A stretch of 23,099 nucleotides of DNA, taken from JAVBLG01 sp031553655 (GTDB lineage Bacteria > Desulfobacterota > Desulfovibrionia > Desulfovibrionales > Desulfovibrionaceae). The notes below the pieces were generated by a model. It saw only the letters and a list, made by a program, of their open reading frames with translations. It had not been told where the DNA came from and searched no databases. The DNA lies in the NCBI GenBank assembly GCA_031553655.1, contig JAVBLG010000035.1, positions 1 through 23,099 on the forward strand, given 5' to 3'. Made by a program: the position numbers and the translations under genes. Below, piece after piece: positions 6,761 to 13,289 of this stretch; within the stretch, counting starts at the first letter, position 1, and every line of letters starts with the position of its first letter.

Positions 6761-8860
6761 ATGTCACAACAACCTAAAGAACCCTGGCCGCAACTGCGTC
6801 AAGAGCTTGCCCTGCTCAAGGGCCCTTTGTCGGAACACGGCGCACCGACCTATACTCTGCACGACCCGGTGGCGCATCGTTTCTTCCGTCTGGGCTGGTT
6901 GGAAATGGAAATCATTTCCCGCTGGCGCATGGCGGATATGGACGCCATTGCCGAAAACATAGCGGCCAAAACAACTCTTGACCCCACCCCGGACGATATT
7001 AAGATCGTGGTTGACTTTGTTCGCAACAACGCGCTTGCCGTGCCCTTGGGGCCGCAAGACAGCGCGCGGCTCAGCGCCATGAAAGACCGGCAAAAAGTCA
7101 GCCCGTTCATGTTTATGGTTAAAAATTACCTTTTTTTGCGCGTCCCTTTGTTCAAACCCGACCGTTTTCTGGCCCGCACCCTGCCTTTTGTGCGCCCTTT
7201 GTTCAGCCGGGCCTCATTCTGGTTCATTGTTTTGGCTACTGTTCTGGCCTTGATCTTCATTTTTCGCAATGCCTCCTTTTTCCAGCGCGAGCTGGAAGTG
7301 CTGTTTTCGGTACAGGGGGCTTTTATGGTCATAGTTGCCATGAGCCTCTCCAAAGCGGCCCATGAGCTGGGGCATGCTTATGCCGCCAAGCTGCTTGGGC
7401 TGCGTGTGCCCTCCATGGGCATAGCGCTTATGTGCTTCTACCCGGTGTTATGGACAGACAGCACCGAGGCCTGGAAATGCGTGGACAAAAAAGATCGCCT
7501 GCTCATCGGTCTGGCCGGGGTGGGGGCCGAACTGGGTATGGCCGCCATTGCCGCTCTGGCCTGGCTGGTTCTGCCTTCGGGTCTCATGCGCGAAATGGCT
7601 CTTACCCTGGCCGGTGTCACCTGGGTCAGCACTTTGGTAATCAACGCCAACCCCTTCATGCGCTATGACGCCTACTACATTCTGAGCGATTTTTTTGAAA
7701 TGCCCATGCTCCAGAACCGAGCCTTTGCTCTTGGCAAATGGTATCTGCGCAAAAAATTGCTGGGTTTGAAAGATCCTATCCCCGAGCCCATGTCGCCGGA
7801 AGGATTGGTTGGCTGCCTGTTGTATGCCTATGGAACCTGGATTTATCGCTTCTTTCTTTTTCTCGGCATAGCTTTTCTTGTGTATCACATGTTTTTCAAG
7901 GTACTGGGGATAGTTCTTTTTCTTATTGAAATCATCTGGTTTGTACTCTTGCCTATTTTCAAGGAAATCAAGGAATGGGCCAAACGCCGCGCCGACGCGC
8001 GTCTCACTCCCTGGGGTGTCCTGGTCATGCTGGGTCTGGCCGCTTTTTTTGTGCCCTGGAGTCCCTCGGTGATGGCCCCGGCCATTTTGTCTTCGGAAAA
8101 GAGTTTCACTTTCCACGCCCCGCAAGGTGCGGTGTTGCGCTCGATTCCGCCCTTGCCCGGAACAGCGATTGAAATCGGGCAAACTCTGATAGAATTGTAT
8201 TCGCCTGATCTGGATTTCAATCTGGCTTCCAACCAAATCAACATGCGCAGCCTGGAGCATCAGATTGCCAACAGCGGCGTGGCCCAGGCCTTGTGGTCGC
8301 AATACGCCGCCAAACGCGAAGAATTGGCCGGGTTGATGGCCGAGGAAGAGAGTCTCCTGATTAAAAACAGGCGATTGGCCTTTGTTGCGCCGTTTTCCGG
8401 AGTGGTGCGCGAAACAGCTCCGGATTTGATTGAAGGCCAATGGGTGTCGGCCAAAGAACCGTTACTGTTGATACTGGGCGGGCGGCCCATGCTTGAGGCC
8501 ATGGTGCTTGAGGAAGACCTGGCGCGGATTAAGGTTGGCGATGCCGGTATTTTTATTTCCTCTTCCGGGACGTCGTCATTCAAGATAAAGGTGGAATCCA
8601 TAGCGCCGGGCGCGCTGGCCGAACTCGTCAAGCCCGCTCTGGCTTCGCTTAAAGGCGGGCCGCTGCCCACGCGCCAAGGGCCTTCGGGGCAACTATGGCC
8701 GGAACGAGCGGTATATTTTGTGCGCTGCGAAGTGGAAGGGCTGGATACCCCTGCCGCCGCCCTGGTGGGGCAAGCCAATATTCACGGACTCCGCGAAAGC
8801 TTGGCCTGGCGTTGGTTCAGGTGGGCCTGGCATATCGTAATCGAAGAGAGCGGCATTTAG
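6761..8860 (+). CDS. Polytopic M50 (site-2-protease-like) metalloprotease fused to PqqD-like and lipoyl/HlyD-like domains
   Basis: A 699-residue inner-membrane protein. Residues about 28-95 resemble the PqqD/RiPP-recognition winged helix ('TLHDPVAHRFFRLGWLEMEI'). Several membrane segments follow (about 151-169, 185-200, 245-270, 280-296, 355-378, 382-400, 416-434). The zinc motif HELGH is at 201-205, and a second motif NPFMRYDAYY (297-306) supplies the Asp ligand; many relatives have DGYY here. Residues 447-690 are periplasmic and adaptor-like, with a lipoyl-like half-motif, a short helical hairpin (490-535) and a 'FVAPFSGVVRE' second half. This is the architecture of proteins often labelled putative peptide zinc metalloprotease. 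It is the last gene of the cassette, and the dispersed repeat begins at its stop codon. Domain calls are firm; whether it cleaves, transports or scaffolds is unknown. Confidence 0.82.
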   Translation: MSQQPKEPWPQLRQELALLKGPLSEHGAPTYTLHDPVAHRFFRLGWLEMEIISRWRMADMDAIAENIAAKTTLDPTPDDIKIVVDFVRNNALAVPLGPQDSARLSAMKDRQKVSPFMFMVKNYLFLRVPLFKPDRFLARTLPFVRPLFSRASFWFIVLATVLALIFIFRNASFFQRELEVLFSVQGAFMVIVAMSLSKAAHELGHAYAAKLLGLRVPSMGIALMCFYPVLWTDSTEAWKCVDKKDRLLIGLAGVGAELGMAAIAALAWLVLPSGLMREMALTLAGVTWVSTLVINANPFMRYDAYYILSDFFEMPMLQNRAFALGKWYLRKKLLGLKDPIPEPMSPEGLVGCLLYAYGTWIYRFFLFLGIAFLVYHMFFKVLGIVLFLIEIIWFVLLPIFKEIKEWAKRRADARLTPWGVLVMLGLAAFFVPWSPSVMAPAILSSEKSFTFHAPQGAVLRSIPPLPGTAIEIGQTLIELYSPDLDFNLASNQINMRSLEHQIANSGVAQALWSQYAAKREELAGLMAEEESLLIKNRRLAFVAPFSGVVRETAPDLIEGQWVSAKEPLLLILGGRPMLEAMVLEEDLARIKVGDAGIFISSSGTSSFKIKVESIAPGALAELVKPALASLKGGPLPTRQGPSGQLWPERAVYFVRCEVEGLDTPAAALVGQANIHGLRESLAWRWFRWAWHIVIEESGI

Positions 8861-9065
8861 AGCGTTTTGCGAATGAAATGAGCGAAATGCTCTGACGGCC
8901 CGTGCGTTGTCAGGGCCGTCCGGACACAGAGTGTCCGTAACTTAGGCGGCAAAGCCGCCGTAATAATATGCTATTCCGAGCCGCCGGTGAAAGGCGGCGC
9001 AGGACAATCAGCCTTAATTCTTAAAAAACAGTTTCAGGTAATGGATAATTTCAAAAGTGCATTAT
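8858..9065 (+). repeat. Full copy 1 of a dispersed ~205-bp multi-hairpin element
   Basis: It aligns over its whole length with 22089-22292. It contains five consecutive hairpins: GAGCGTTTTGC/GCGAAATGCTC with two G-U wobbles (8860-8892), CTGAC/GTCAG (8892-8913), CGGACAC/GTGTCCG (8921-8937), GGCGGC/GCCGCC (8945-8959) and GCCGCC/GGCGGC (8980-8998). A less structured right end follows. The element starts at the TAG stop of the M50 gene, and its right terminus is degraded in this copy. No coding gene is seen in 8861-9234. Confidence 0.85.
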
Positions 9066-9137
9066 CGGGGCTTCGTCTCGTGGCAGCATTCTCTCAAGGG
9101 ACGCCTCCAAGTGCGGATTTTGGACCAAGGACGAGGA

Positions 9138-9199
9138 AAGCGGGCTTTTTGCGAAAGAAGTGTACTCTTCGGTACTCGACTTGAGCAAAAAGCCCGCTT
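9138..9199. repeat. 15-bp perfect inverted repeat with 32-base spacer, flanked by imperfect direct repeats
   Basis: AAGCGGGCTTTTTGC (9138-9152) and GCAAAAAGCCCGCTT (9185-9199) are perfect inverted copies. The T run belongs to the left arm and the A run to the right arm, the opposite order to a classical terminator on either strand. Outside lie TTGGACCAAGGACG (9120-9133) and TTGGACAAAAGACG (9211-9224), 12 of 14 identical and in direct orientation. It sits 36 bases beyond the gdhA stop and could still end gdhA transcripts by structure alone. Confidence 0.65.
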
Positions 9200-9234
9200 G
9201 ACGATGTCAATTGGACAAAAGACGTATTTGGAGC

Positions 9235-10599
9235 CTAATAGGCGCCTTGCTCAATCATCGAATCCGCCACCTTGCGGAAACCGGCTATATTGGCTCCCAG
9301 CACGTAGTTGGTGGGCTGGCCGAATTCGGCGGCGGTGGTGTGCACGGCCTCAAAGATATTCTGCATTACGTTCTGGAGCTTACCGTCCACTTCAGCAAAA
9401 GACCACGCCTGCATGCTGGCGTTCTGGGCCATTTCAAGCTGACTGGTGGCTACGCCGCCGGCATTGGCGGCCTTGCCCGGCCCATAAGATATGCCGGCTT
9501 CAAGGAAAGTGTTTATGGCGTTGGGGGTGCAGGGCATGTTGGCCCCCTCGCTGACCATTATGCAGCCGTTTTTGAGGAGCGACTTCGCGTCTTCACTGTT
9601 AAGCTCATTCTGGGTGGCACTGGGGAAGGCCAACTTACAGGGCACGTCCCATATGGGATGGCGGTTCTTGGGGTAGCTTTTGGCTTCGTAATACTGGGCA
9701 TCTTTAATTCTGTCGGCATACACGGAAAGGCTGGCGCGTTCCTCCTCTTTTACCTGCTTCAAGACTCCAAGGTTTATGCCCGAGGGATGATAGATAAAAC
9801 CCTTGGAGTCGCTTACCGTAACCGGCTTGGCCCCGCACTGGTAAAGCTTGTCAATGGTGTATGTGGCCACATTGCCCGCACCCGAAACAACGCAGACCGC
9901 GCCTTCAAGCCCTTCGCCTCTGGCAGCGAGCATATTTTCGGCAAAATAGACATTGCCGTAGCCGGTGGCTTCGGTGCGGCCGACCGAGCCGCCCCATTTG
10001 AGGCCCTTGCCGGTGAACACACCGTCGAAATCAGCCTTGATTCTTTTATATTGCCCAAACATATAACCTACTTCACGCGCGCCGACGCCAATATCGCCGG
10101 CGGGCACATCCCTTGTGGGGCCGATGTGACGGTAAAGCTCGGTGATGAAAGACTGGCAGAAGCGCATTACTTCGCTTTCGTTAAAGACCTTGGGGTCGAA
10201 ATTGCTGCCGCCCTTGGCTCCACCTATGGGCAGACCGGTGAGGCTGTTTTTGAACGTCTGCTCAAAGCCGAGAAACTTCATTACGCTGAGGTTGACGGTG
10301 GGGTGGAAACGCAGTCCGCCCTTGTATGGGCCGAGGGCGGAATTGTACTGAATGCGGTAGCCCCGGTTTACATGTACTTTACCCTTGTCATCTATCCAGG
10401 AAACCCGGAAAATAATCTGTCGTTCAGCTTCTGTGATGCGCTCAAGGATGGCGTGTTTCTGATATCTGGGTTCGCGGTCCAAAAGCGGCGTAAGCGAGTG
10501 CAGAATTTCCTCCAGAGCCTGGAAGAATTCAGGCTGATGCCCGCCGGCTTTTTTGACCTTTCTGATAACTTTGGAAATATACGGTGCGGAAGACGACAT
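9235..10599 (-). CDS. gdhA: NADP-type glutamate dehydrogenase
   Basis: Catalyses reversible reductive amination of 2-oxoglutarate to glutamate in the cytoplasm, an ammonium assimilation route. At 454 residues it has the length of the hexameric bacterial enzymes. The substrate-binding PYKGGLRFHP (91-100) and the catalytic Lys129 in GGAKGGSNFDP are present, and Asp169 in the 'PAGDIGVG' segment is conserved. The Rossmann motif GAGNVA (240-245) opens the coenzyme domain. The strand-end 'VSDSKG', like 'ASDSSG' in E. coli GdhA, favours NADP over NAD (inference). AAAGGAG stands 11 bases before the ATG. The gene runs against its plus-strand neighbours upstream and downstream, and in the same direction as the small selenoprotein gene behind it. 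Very confident in the family; cofactor choice less so. Confidence 0.96.
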   Translation of the reverse strand: MSSSAPYISKVIRKVKKAGGHQPEFFQALEEILHSLTPLLDREPRYQKHAILERITEAERQIIFRVSWIDDKGKVHVNRGYRIQYNSALGPYKGGLRFHPTVNLSVMKFLGFEQTFKNSLTGLPIGGAKGGSNFDPKVFNESEVMRFCQSFITELYRHIGPTRDVPAGDIGVGAREVGYMFGQYKRIKADFDGVFTGKGLKWGGSVGRTEATGYGNVYFAENMLAARGEGLEGAVCVVSGAGNVATYTIDKLYQCGAKPVTVSDSKGFIYHPSGINLGVLKQVKEEERASLSVYADRIKDAQYYEAKSYPKNRHPIWDVPCKLAFPSATQNELNSEDAKSLLKNGCIMVSEGANMPCTPNAINTFLEAGISYGPGKAANAGGVATSQLEMAQNASMQAWSFAEVDGKLQNVMQNIFEAVHTTAAEFGQPTNYVLGANIAGFRKVADSMIEQGAY

Positions 10600-10642
10600 T
10601 TTGCTACGCTCCTTTAAGCGGAAAGCTGGTTGGATGTAATAT

Positions 10643-10672
10643 ATTATATTAAATAATATATATAGCGCGGAA
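10643..10672 (-). promoter_or_regulatory. Possible gdhA promoter in an AT-rich intergenic region
   Basis: On the minus strand a perfect TATAAT (10648-10643) lies about 45 bases before the gdhA ATG, with only a weak -35 candidate TTCCGC (10672-10667) at 18-bp spacing. The surrounding 10620-10860 is strongly AT-rich, with a small GCTT/AAGC hairpin near 10690. Apart from this I see nothing coding in 10600-10876. Confidence 0.35.
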
Positions 10673-10876
10673 GTTTAAAATATCCACGCTTCGCAAAGCT
10701 AAACTGAATTTGATTGCTTGAAAAGATTTTTTTGGGGATAGAATGATTTTTTTTGCGCGGAACTATGTGAAAAGATGCGCTTTTATGTTGTGCTTTGTAT
10801 TAACTGCGCGTAGTGTATAAAAATGGTATTATTTGATGGAACAAAAAAAATTCGCGTCATTTCGTAGCGGCACTAT

Positions 10877-10908
10877 TTAAAAATGCAAGATTTCGGCGGC
10901 ATTTTTAA
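10877..10908. terminator. Hairpin overlapping the end of the selenoprotein gene
   Basis: TTAAAAATGC (10877-10886) and GCATTTTTAA (10899-10908) are perfect inverted 10-mers around a 12-base loop. On the minus strand the right arm ends in TTTTTAA, which includes the stop codon, so it could act as a short terminator. Stem GC content is low. Confidence 0.35.
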
Positions 10909-11203
10909 TGACCAGATAATGTTTCAAGAAAAGAATACTATACAAATCGACGCATAGCGGCCGATCTTGTCTGGCCTGCCTGATGCTTTCATGTACCCAT
11001 ACGCCAAGGCCGTCACATTCCATAAACTGGTATTCATGTTGGTATTCTGGAGAAGGAGACCCCACGCCAACGGCGGGGATGCGGCGGTTAACCGCCTTGC
11101 CCAGTCAGCAACCGCTCAGGTGGCGCTCTTTAGGGTACAAAACCACCTCGCGACCCGATTTCAAAATGTGTTTTACGGCTGATTCGGTAAATTGTATGTT
11201 CAT
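10877..11203 (-). CDS. CC/Se-motif family selenoprotein with in-frame UGA (Sec33)
   Basis: Reading the minus strand from ATG at 11203 gives 32 sense codons ending in Ser-Gly-Cys. An in-frame TGA (11107-11105) follows, then 75 more sense codons to TAA at 10877, so 108 residues with U at position 33. The N-terminus 'MNIQFTESAVKHILKSG' and the part after TGA ('RIPAVGVGSPSPEYQ', 'MECDGLGVWVHESI') fit one continuous small protein. It is of the HesB-like/CC-Se motif type, whose relatives have Cys-Cys or Cys-Sec at this place. The start has a ribosome-binding site (GAAGGA, spacing 8-9). A hairpin directly after TGA resembles a bacterial SECIS. A gene caller would see only a 62-residue GTG-start fragment (11065-10877) or nothing. 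The molecular role of the family is not established; redox or metal chemistry is likely. Confidence 0.72.
11075..11104 (-). promoter_or_regulatory. Candidate bacterial SECIS hairpin
   Basis: On the minus strand, starting two bases after the TGA, GGG (11102-11100) can pair with CCC (11078-11076 region) around an internal loop. GGCGG (11096-11092) then pairs perfectly with CCGCC (11087-11083), with apical loop TTAA, or GGTTAACC if the top pairs open. The G/U-containing apical loop lies roughly 13-17 bases after UGA, near the lower limit of the spacing known for bacterial SECIS elements. Confidence 0.5.
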
Positions 11204-11210
11204 CAAAATT

Positions 11211-11298
11211 TCCTTCAGGAGAAGCAATTCGCACGGTTCCTGACAAGATGCGTCATCCCTGCGGCGGATCGAATTAACTGTGGATTTAAATATGCCAA
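11211..11298 (+). repeat. Short intergenic repeat family B, copy 1
   Basis: Aligns with 13400-13486. Shared blocks in order are CCTTCAGG(G)AG, GCAAT(T/C)CGCACGG(T/C)TCCTG, GCGGCGGAT and AACTGTGGATT(T)AAA. An AATTCG/CGAATT pair closes the unit here. Both copies sit just upstream of plus-strand genes in the same orientation. Confidence 0.6.
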
Positions 11299-11299
11299 A

Positions 11300-11327
11300 A
11301 GTATATTAGGGATATTTAAAAAAGCAA
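11300..11327 (-). promoter_or_regulatory. Probable sigma-70 promoter of the selenoprotein gene
   Basis: On the minus strand TTGCTT (11327-11322) and TATACT (11305-11300) are separated by 16 bp. Transcription would begin near 11293 and give a leader of about 90 bases, which covers the short repeat at 11211-11298. Confidence 0.5.
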
Positions 11328-11359
11328 CGTCTTATTTGTTGAAGAGGAAGGGGGAGTTA

Positions 11360-11785
11360 ATGTATATTCTCGATTCCGTTGAAATGAGAAGGCTCTTCGG
11401 GCGCGTCAAAAGCATTGCCGTTGTTGGAGCCAAAGACAAACCCGGCCAGCCGGTTGATGAGGTTGGGCGATATTTGCTGGCCTCCGGGTATAAAGTTTTT
11501 CCCGTGCATCCGATACGTCAGAATGTGTGGGGTCTTCCTACCTTCAAAAGCCTTGCCGATTTGCCCGAGCCGGCGGATATGGTAAATCTCTTCCGCGCGG
11601 CCGAGTATTGCCCGGCCCATGCCGAAGAAGTTATGGCGCTGGCTTATCGGCCTCTGGCCTTCTGGATGCAGCTCGGAATAAGGTCGGAGGCGGCCTCGGC
11701 TATTTTGGCCCCCGCGGGCGTGAAAGTTATTGAAGACAAGTGCATTATGGTTGAACATCGTCGGATTATGGGAGCGCATCCTTGA
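11360..11785 (+). CDS. CoA-binding (YccU-type Rossmann) protein
   Basis: A 141-residue protein of the CoA_binding domain family, related to YccU and to the N-terminal domain of acyl-CoA synthetases. The glycine-rich nucleotide loop is 'IAVVGAKDKPGQP' (about 19-31), followed by 'SGYKVFPVHPIRQNVWG' and 'PEPADMVNLFR', the typical sequence order of these small proteins. The start at 11360 is supported by GGGGGAG a few bases upstream; an in-frame extension to 11192 has no comparable site and runs through the repeat. The stop overlaps the start of the next gene (TTGA), so it is probably cotranscribed with the cysteine-cluster and J-domain genes. The ligand has been shown for few relatives, so the exact role is unknown. 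Confidence 0.88.
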   Translation: MYILDSVEMRRLFGRVKSIAVVGAKDKPGQPVDEVGRYLLASGYKVFPVHPIRQNVWGLPTFKSLADLPEPADMVNLFRAAEYCPAHAEEVMALAYRPLAFWMQLGIRSEAASAILAPAGVKVIEDKCIMVEHRRIMGAHP

Positions 11786-12225
11786 AAAAAACAGTTTTTT
11801 CCTGCCGCAAATGCGGGCAGTGCTGCACCGGGCAAGGCGGAATTGTACTTGCCCGGCATGATCTGCAAAGACTTTGCGATTTTTTTGGTCTTGCGGAGGC
11901 CGATTTTATTTCCACTTATGCCGTTGTGCGCAACAGCAAGCTGCAATTGCGCGTAAGCGGCAATGAATGTGTCTTTTTCAAGTCCGGGCAAGGCTGCTCC
12001 GTGCATGAGTATAAACCTGACATCTGCCGCGCCTGGCCTTTTTTTCGCGGCAATATGATCGACGCGATAAGCTTTGAAATGGCCAAGGAATTTTGTTCCG
12101 GCATCGACCCCGAGGCCGGGTTTGCCGATTTTGTGGCCGAAGGCCGGATTTATCTGGAAGAAAACAAACTGGCGGCCAAAGACCCTTTAAAAGAAGCCAA
12201 TGCTCTTGTGGTTGATCTGTCATGA
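11782..12225 (+). CDS. YkgJ-family cysteine-cluster protein
   Basis: A 147-residue protein beginning at a TTG that overlaps the previous stop. The N-terminus holds C8-x2-C11-G-x-C14-C15, followed by Cys residues in 'NECVFF', 'GQGCSVHEYKPDIC' and 'EFC'. This is the pattern of the YkgJ/UPF0153 family, thought to bind zinc or an Fe-S cluster. The 'YKPDICRAWPF' segment is the most family-specific. It overlaps the J-domain gene by four bases (ATGA). No catalytic function can be read from the sequence. The TTG start is favoured because no in-frame ATG precedes the first Cys and the overlap is compact. Confidence 0.88.
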   Translation: MKKTVFSCRKCGQCCTGQGGIVLARHDLQRLCDFFGLAEADFISTYAVVRNSKLQLRVSGNECVFFKSGQGCSVHEYKPDICRAWPFFRGNMIDAISFEMAKEFCSGIDPEAGFADFVAEGRIYLEENKLAAKDPLKEANALVVDLS

Positions 12226-13289
12226 AGCGTCGTCCTCCCCGGCTGGAGCTCTCACTAAAGGAATGTTACGACATTCTCAAGCTCAACAGAAATGCCTCGC
12301 TTGACGAGGTAAAGCACGCCTATCGTGTGCGCGCCTTTGAGCTGCACCCCGATTTGAACCCCGGTAACCCTGATGCCGGCGGCGAATTCCAGAAACTTAA
12401 CGAGGCCTATGTGCTTCTTTCAGGCATTTTGCAGGAGCAGGAAGCCAAAAATGCCGTAAAGGCCGAGGCCGAAGCCAAACGCAGAGAAGAAGCCGCCAAA
12501 GCCGAGGAAGAACGCCTCGCGCGTGAAAAAGCCCGTGCCGATAAACGTGCTGAACGCGAAAAGGAACGTGAAGAAGCCTTTGCCGCGCGCGAAAAAGCCC
12601 GCGCCGAAGAAAGGGCCGCCAGAGAAAAGGATCGTGAGGAACGCGAACGGGCCGAAAAGGATAAAAGAGCCCGTGAAGAAGAACGCGCCGAAAAAGAAAG
12701 AAAAGCCCGGGGGACGGAACAGGCCGCGAGCGAATCTGTCTCCTCTTCGGCGGAAGACGAAGCCGGCCGCAAACGCGCGGCTGAGTCGGCCTATGGCCAG
12801 GGCGATGTTTTGCGTGACCTTTTGGACGATCCCTTTGCCCGTCGCGTTTTTGAAGACATTTACAGTGAAATAAATAAGAAGGGCGCGGAAAACGCCGCCA
12901 AAAATAATGCCGCGCCGCATGAAGGCGGCGCCTCTAACCATACTCCCACCACGCCTCCGGGCACAGAGCCCAAAAGCAAGGTTCTGAAATTCGAGTGGGG
13001 AGACAACAAGAACTCGGTCAATTTCAAGAACGGCGTGGGCGGGGCGGTAAAAGGCTGGCTGCGCCATCAGATTGATGAGGAGCAAACCTTCAGGCTGCCC
13101 AGATCCAATCTCTTTCCCGGCGCGCGCATTCGCCTGCGCATTCGCCGAGGGTTTTCCGAAGAACTTACCACCATAGAAATAGTTCTGCCCAGGGACTTTG
13201 TAATCGGCAAGCCTGTACGCCTGCGCGGGCTGGGTAAGAAGGTCGGCCCGTGGCAGGGAGATCTTTATTTGAAGTTTGAGGTGGTTTAG
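12222..13289 (+). CDS. J-domain (DnaJ-like) co-chaperone with long charged coiled-coil insert
   Basis: The N-terminus has a complete J domain (residues 11-70) with HPD at 42-44, which stimulates Hsp70/DnaK ATPase. Residues about 70-165 form an Ala/Arg/Glu/Lys-rich highly charged helix, probably a coiled coil, where ordinary DnaJ has a Gly/Phe linker and zinc fingers; no CxxCxGxG is present. A low-complexity linker follows, and the last 60 residues ('GARIRLRIRRGF', 'KPVRLRGLGKKVGPWQGDLYLKFEV') match the end of a DnaJ C-terminal substrate-binding domain. It is therefore a type II/III-like co-chaperone rather than canonical DnaJ. It is translationally coupled to the YkgJ-type gene. A specialised client or membrane-linked role is possible but not shown. 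Confidence 0.88.
   Translation: MKRRPPRLELSLKECYDILKLNRNASLDEVKHAYRVRAFELHPDLNPGNPDAGGEFQKLNEAYVLLSGILQEQEAKNAVKAEAEAKRREEAAKAEEERLAREKARADKRAEREKEREEAFAAREKARAEERAAREKDREERERAEKDKRAREEERAEKERKARGTEQAASESVSSSAEDEAGRKRAAESAYGQGDVLRDLLDDPFARRVFEDIYSEINKKGAENAAKNNAAPHEGGASNHTPTTPPGTEPKSKVLKFEWGDNKNSVNFKNGVGGAVKGWLRHQIDEEQTFRLPRSNLFPGARIRLRIRRGFSEELTTIEIVLPRDFVIGKPVRLRGLGKKVGPWQGDLYLKFEVV

Noticed and set aside
7448..8440. Minus-strand frame of 330 codons over the M50 gene
   Set aside because: It lies opposite a membrane protein with clear HELGH and adaptor motifs and has no supporting start site.
8860..8998. The series of hairpins as a CRISPR-like array
   Set aside because: The hairpins differ from one another and there are no equal-length spacers or repeated units.
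9138..9199. Classical bidirectional rho-independent terminator for gdhA
   Set aside because: The T run is in the 5' arm and the A run in the 3' arm, so no T tract follows the stem on either strand; kept as an inverted repeat only.
9057..9554. A 165-codon plus-strand frame beginning in the intergenic repeat region
   Set aside because: It runs through the inverted repeat and into antisense gdhA, with no ribosome-binding site; it is best seen as a chance frame.
9211..10617. A 468-codon plus-strand reading frame opposite gdhA
   Set aside because: It is the antisense of a complete glutamate dehydrogenase with all catalytic motifs; its translation is low in recognisable structure and has no ribosome-binding site.
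10877..11065. A 62-residue minus-strand protein starting at GTG
   Set aside because: It is the part of the proposed selenoprotein after UGA; the GTG has no ribosome-binding site and the upstream frame fits the same protein.
10967..11243. Two plus-strand reading frames (71 and 86 codons) across the selenoprotein locus
   Set aside because: They lack good start signals and recognisable motifs, while the minus-strand frame read through TGA gives a coherent family match.
11192..11359. N-terminal extension of the CoA-binding protein to 11192
   Set aside because: It would translate repeat B, matches nothing of the family, and the ATG at 11360 has a strong ribosome-binding site.
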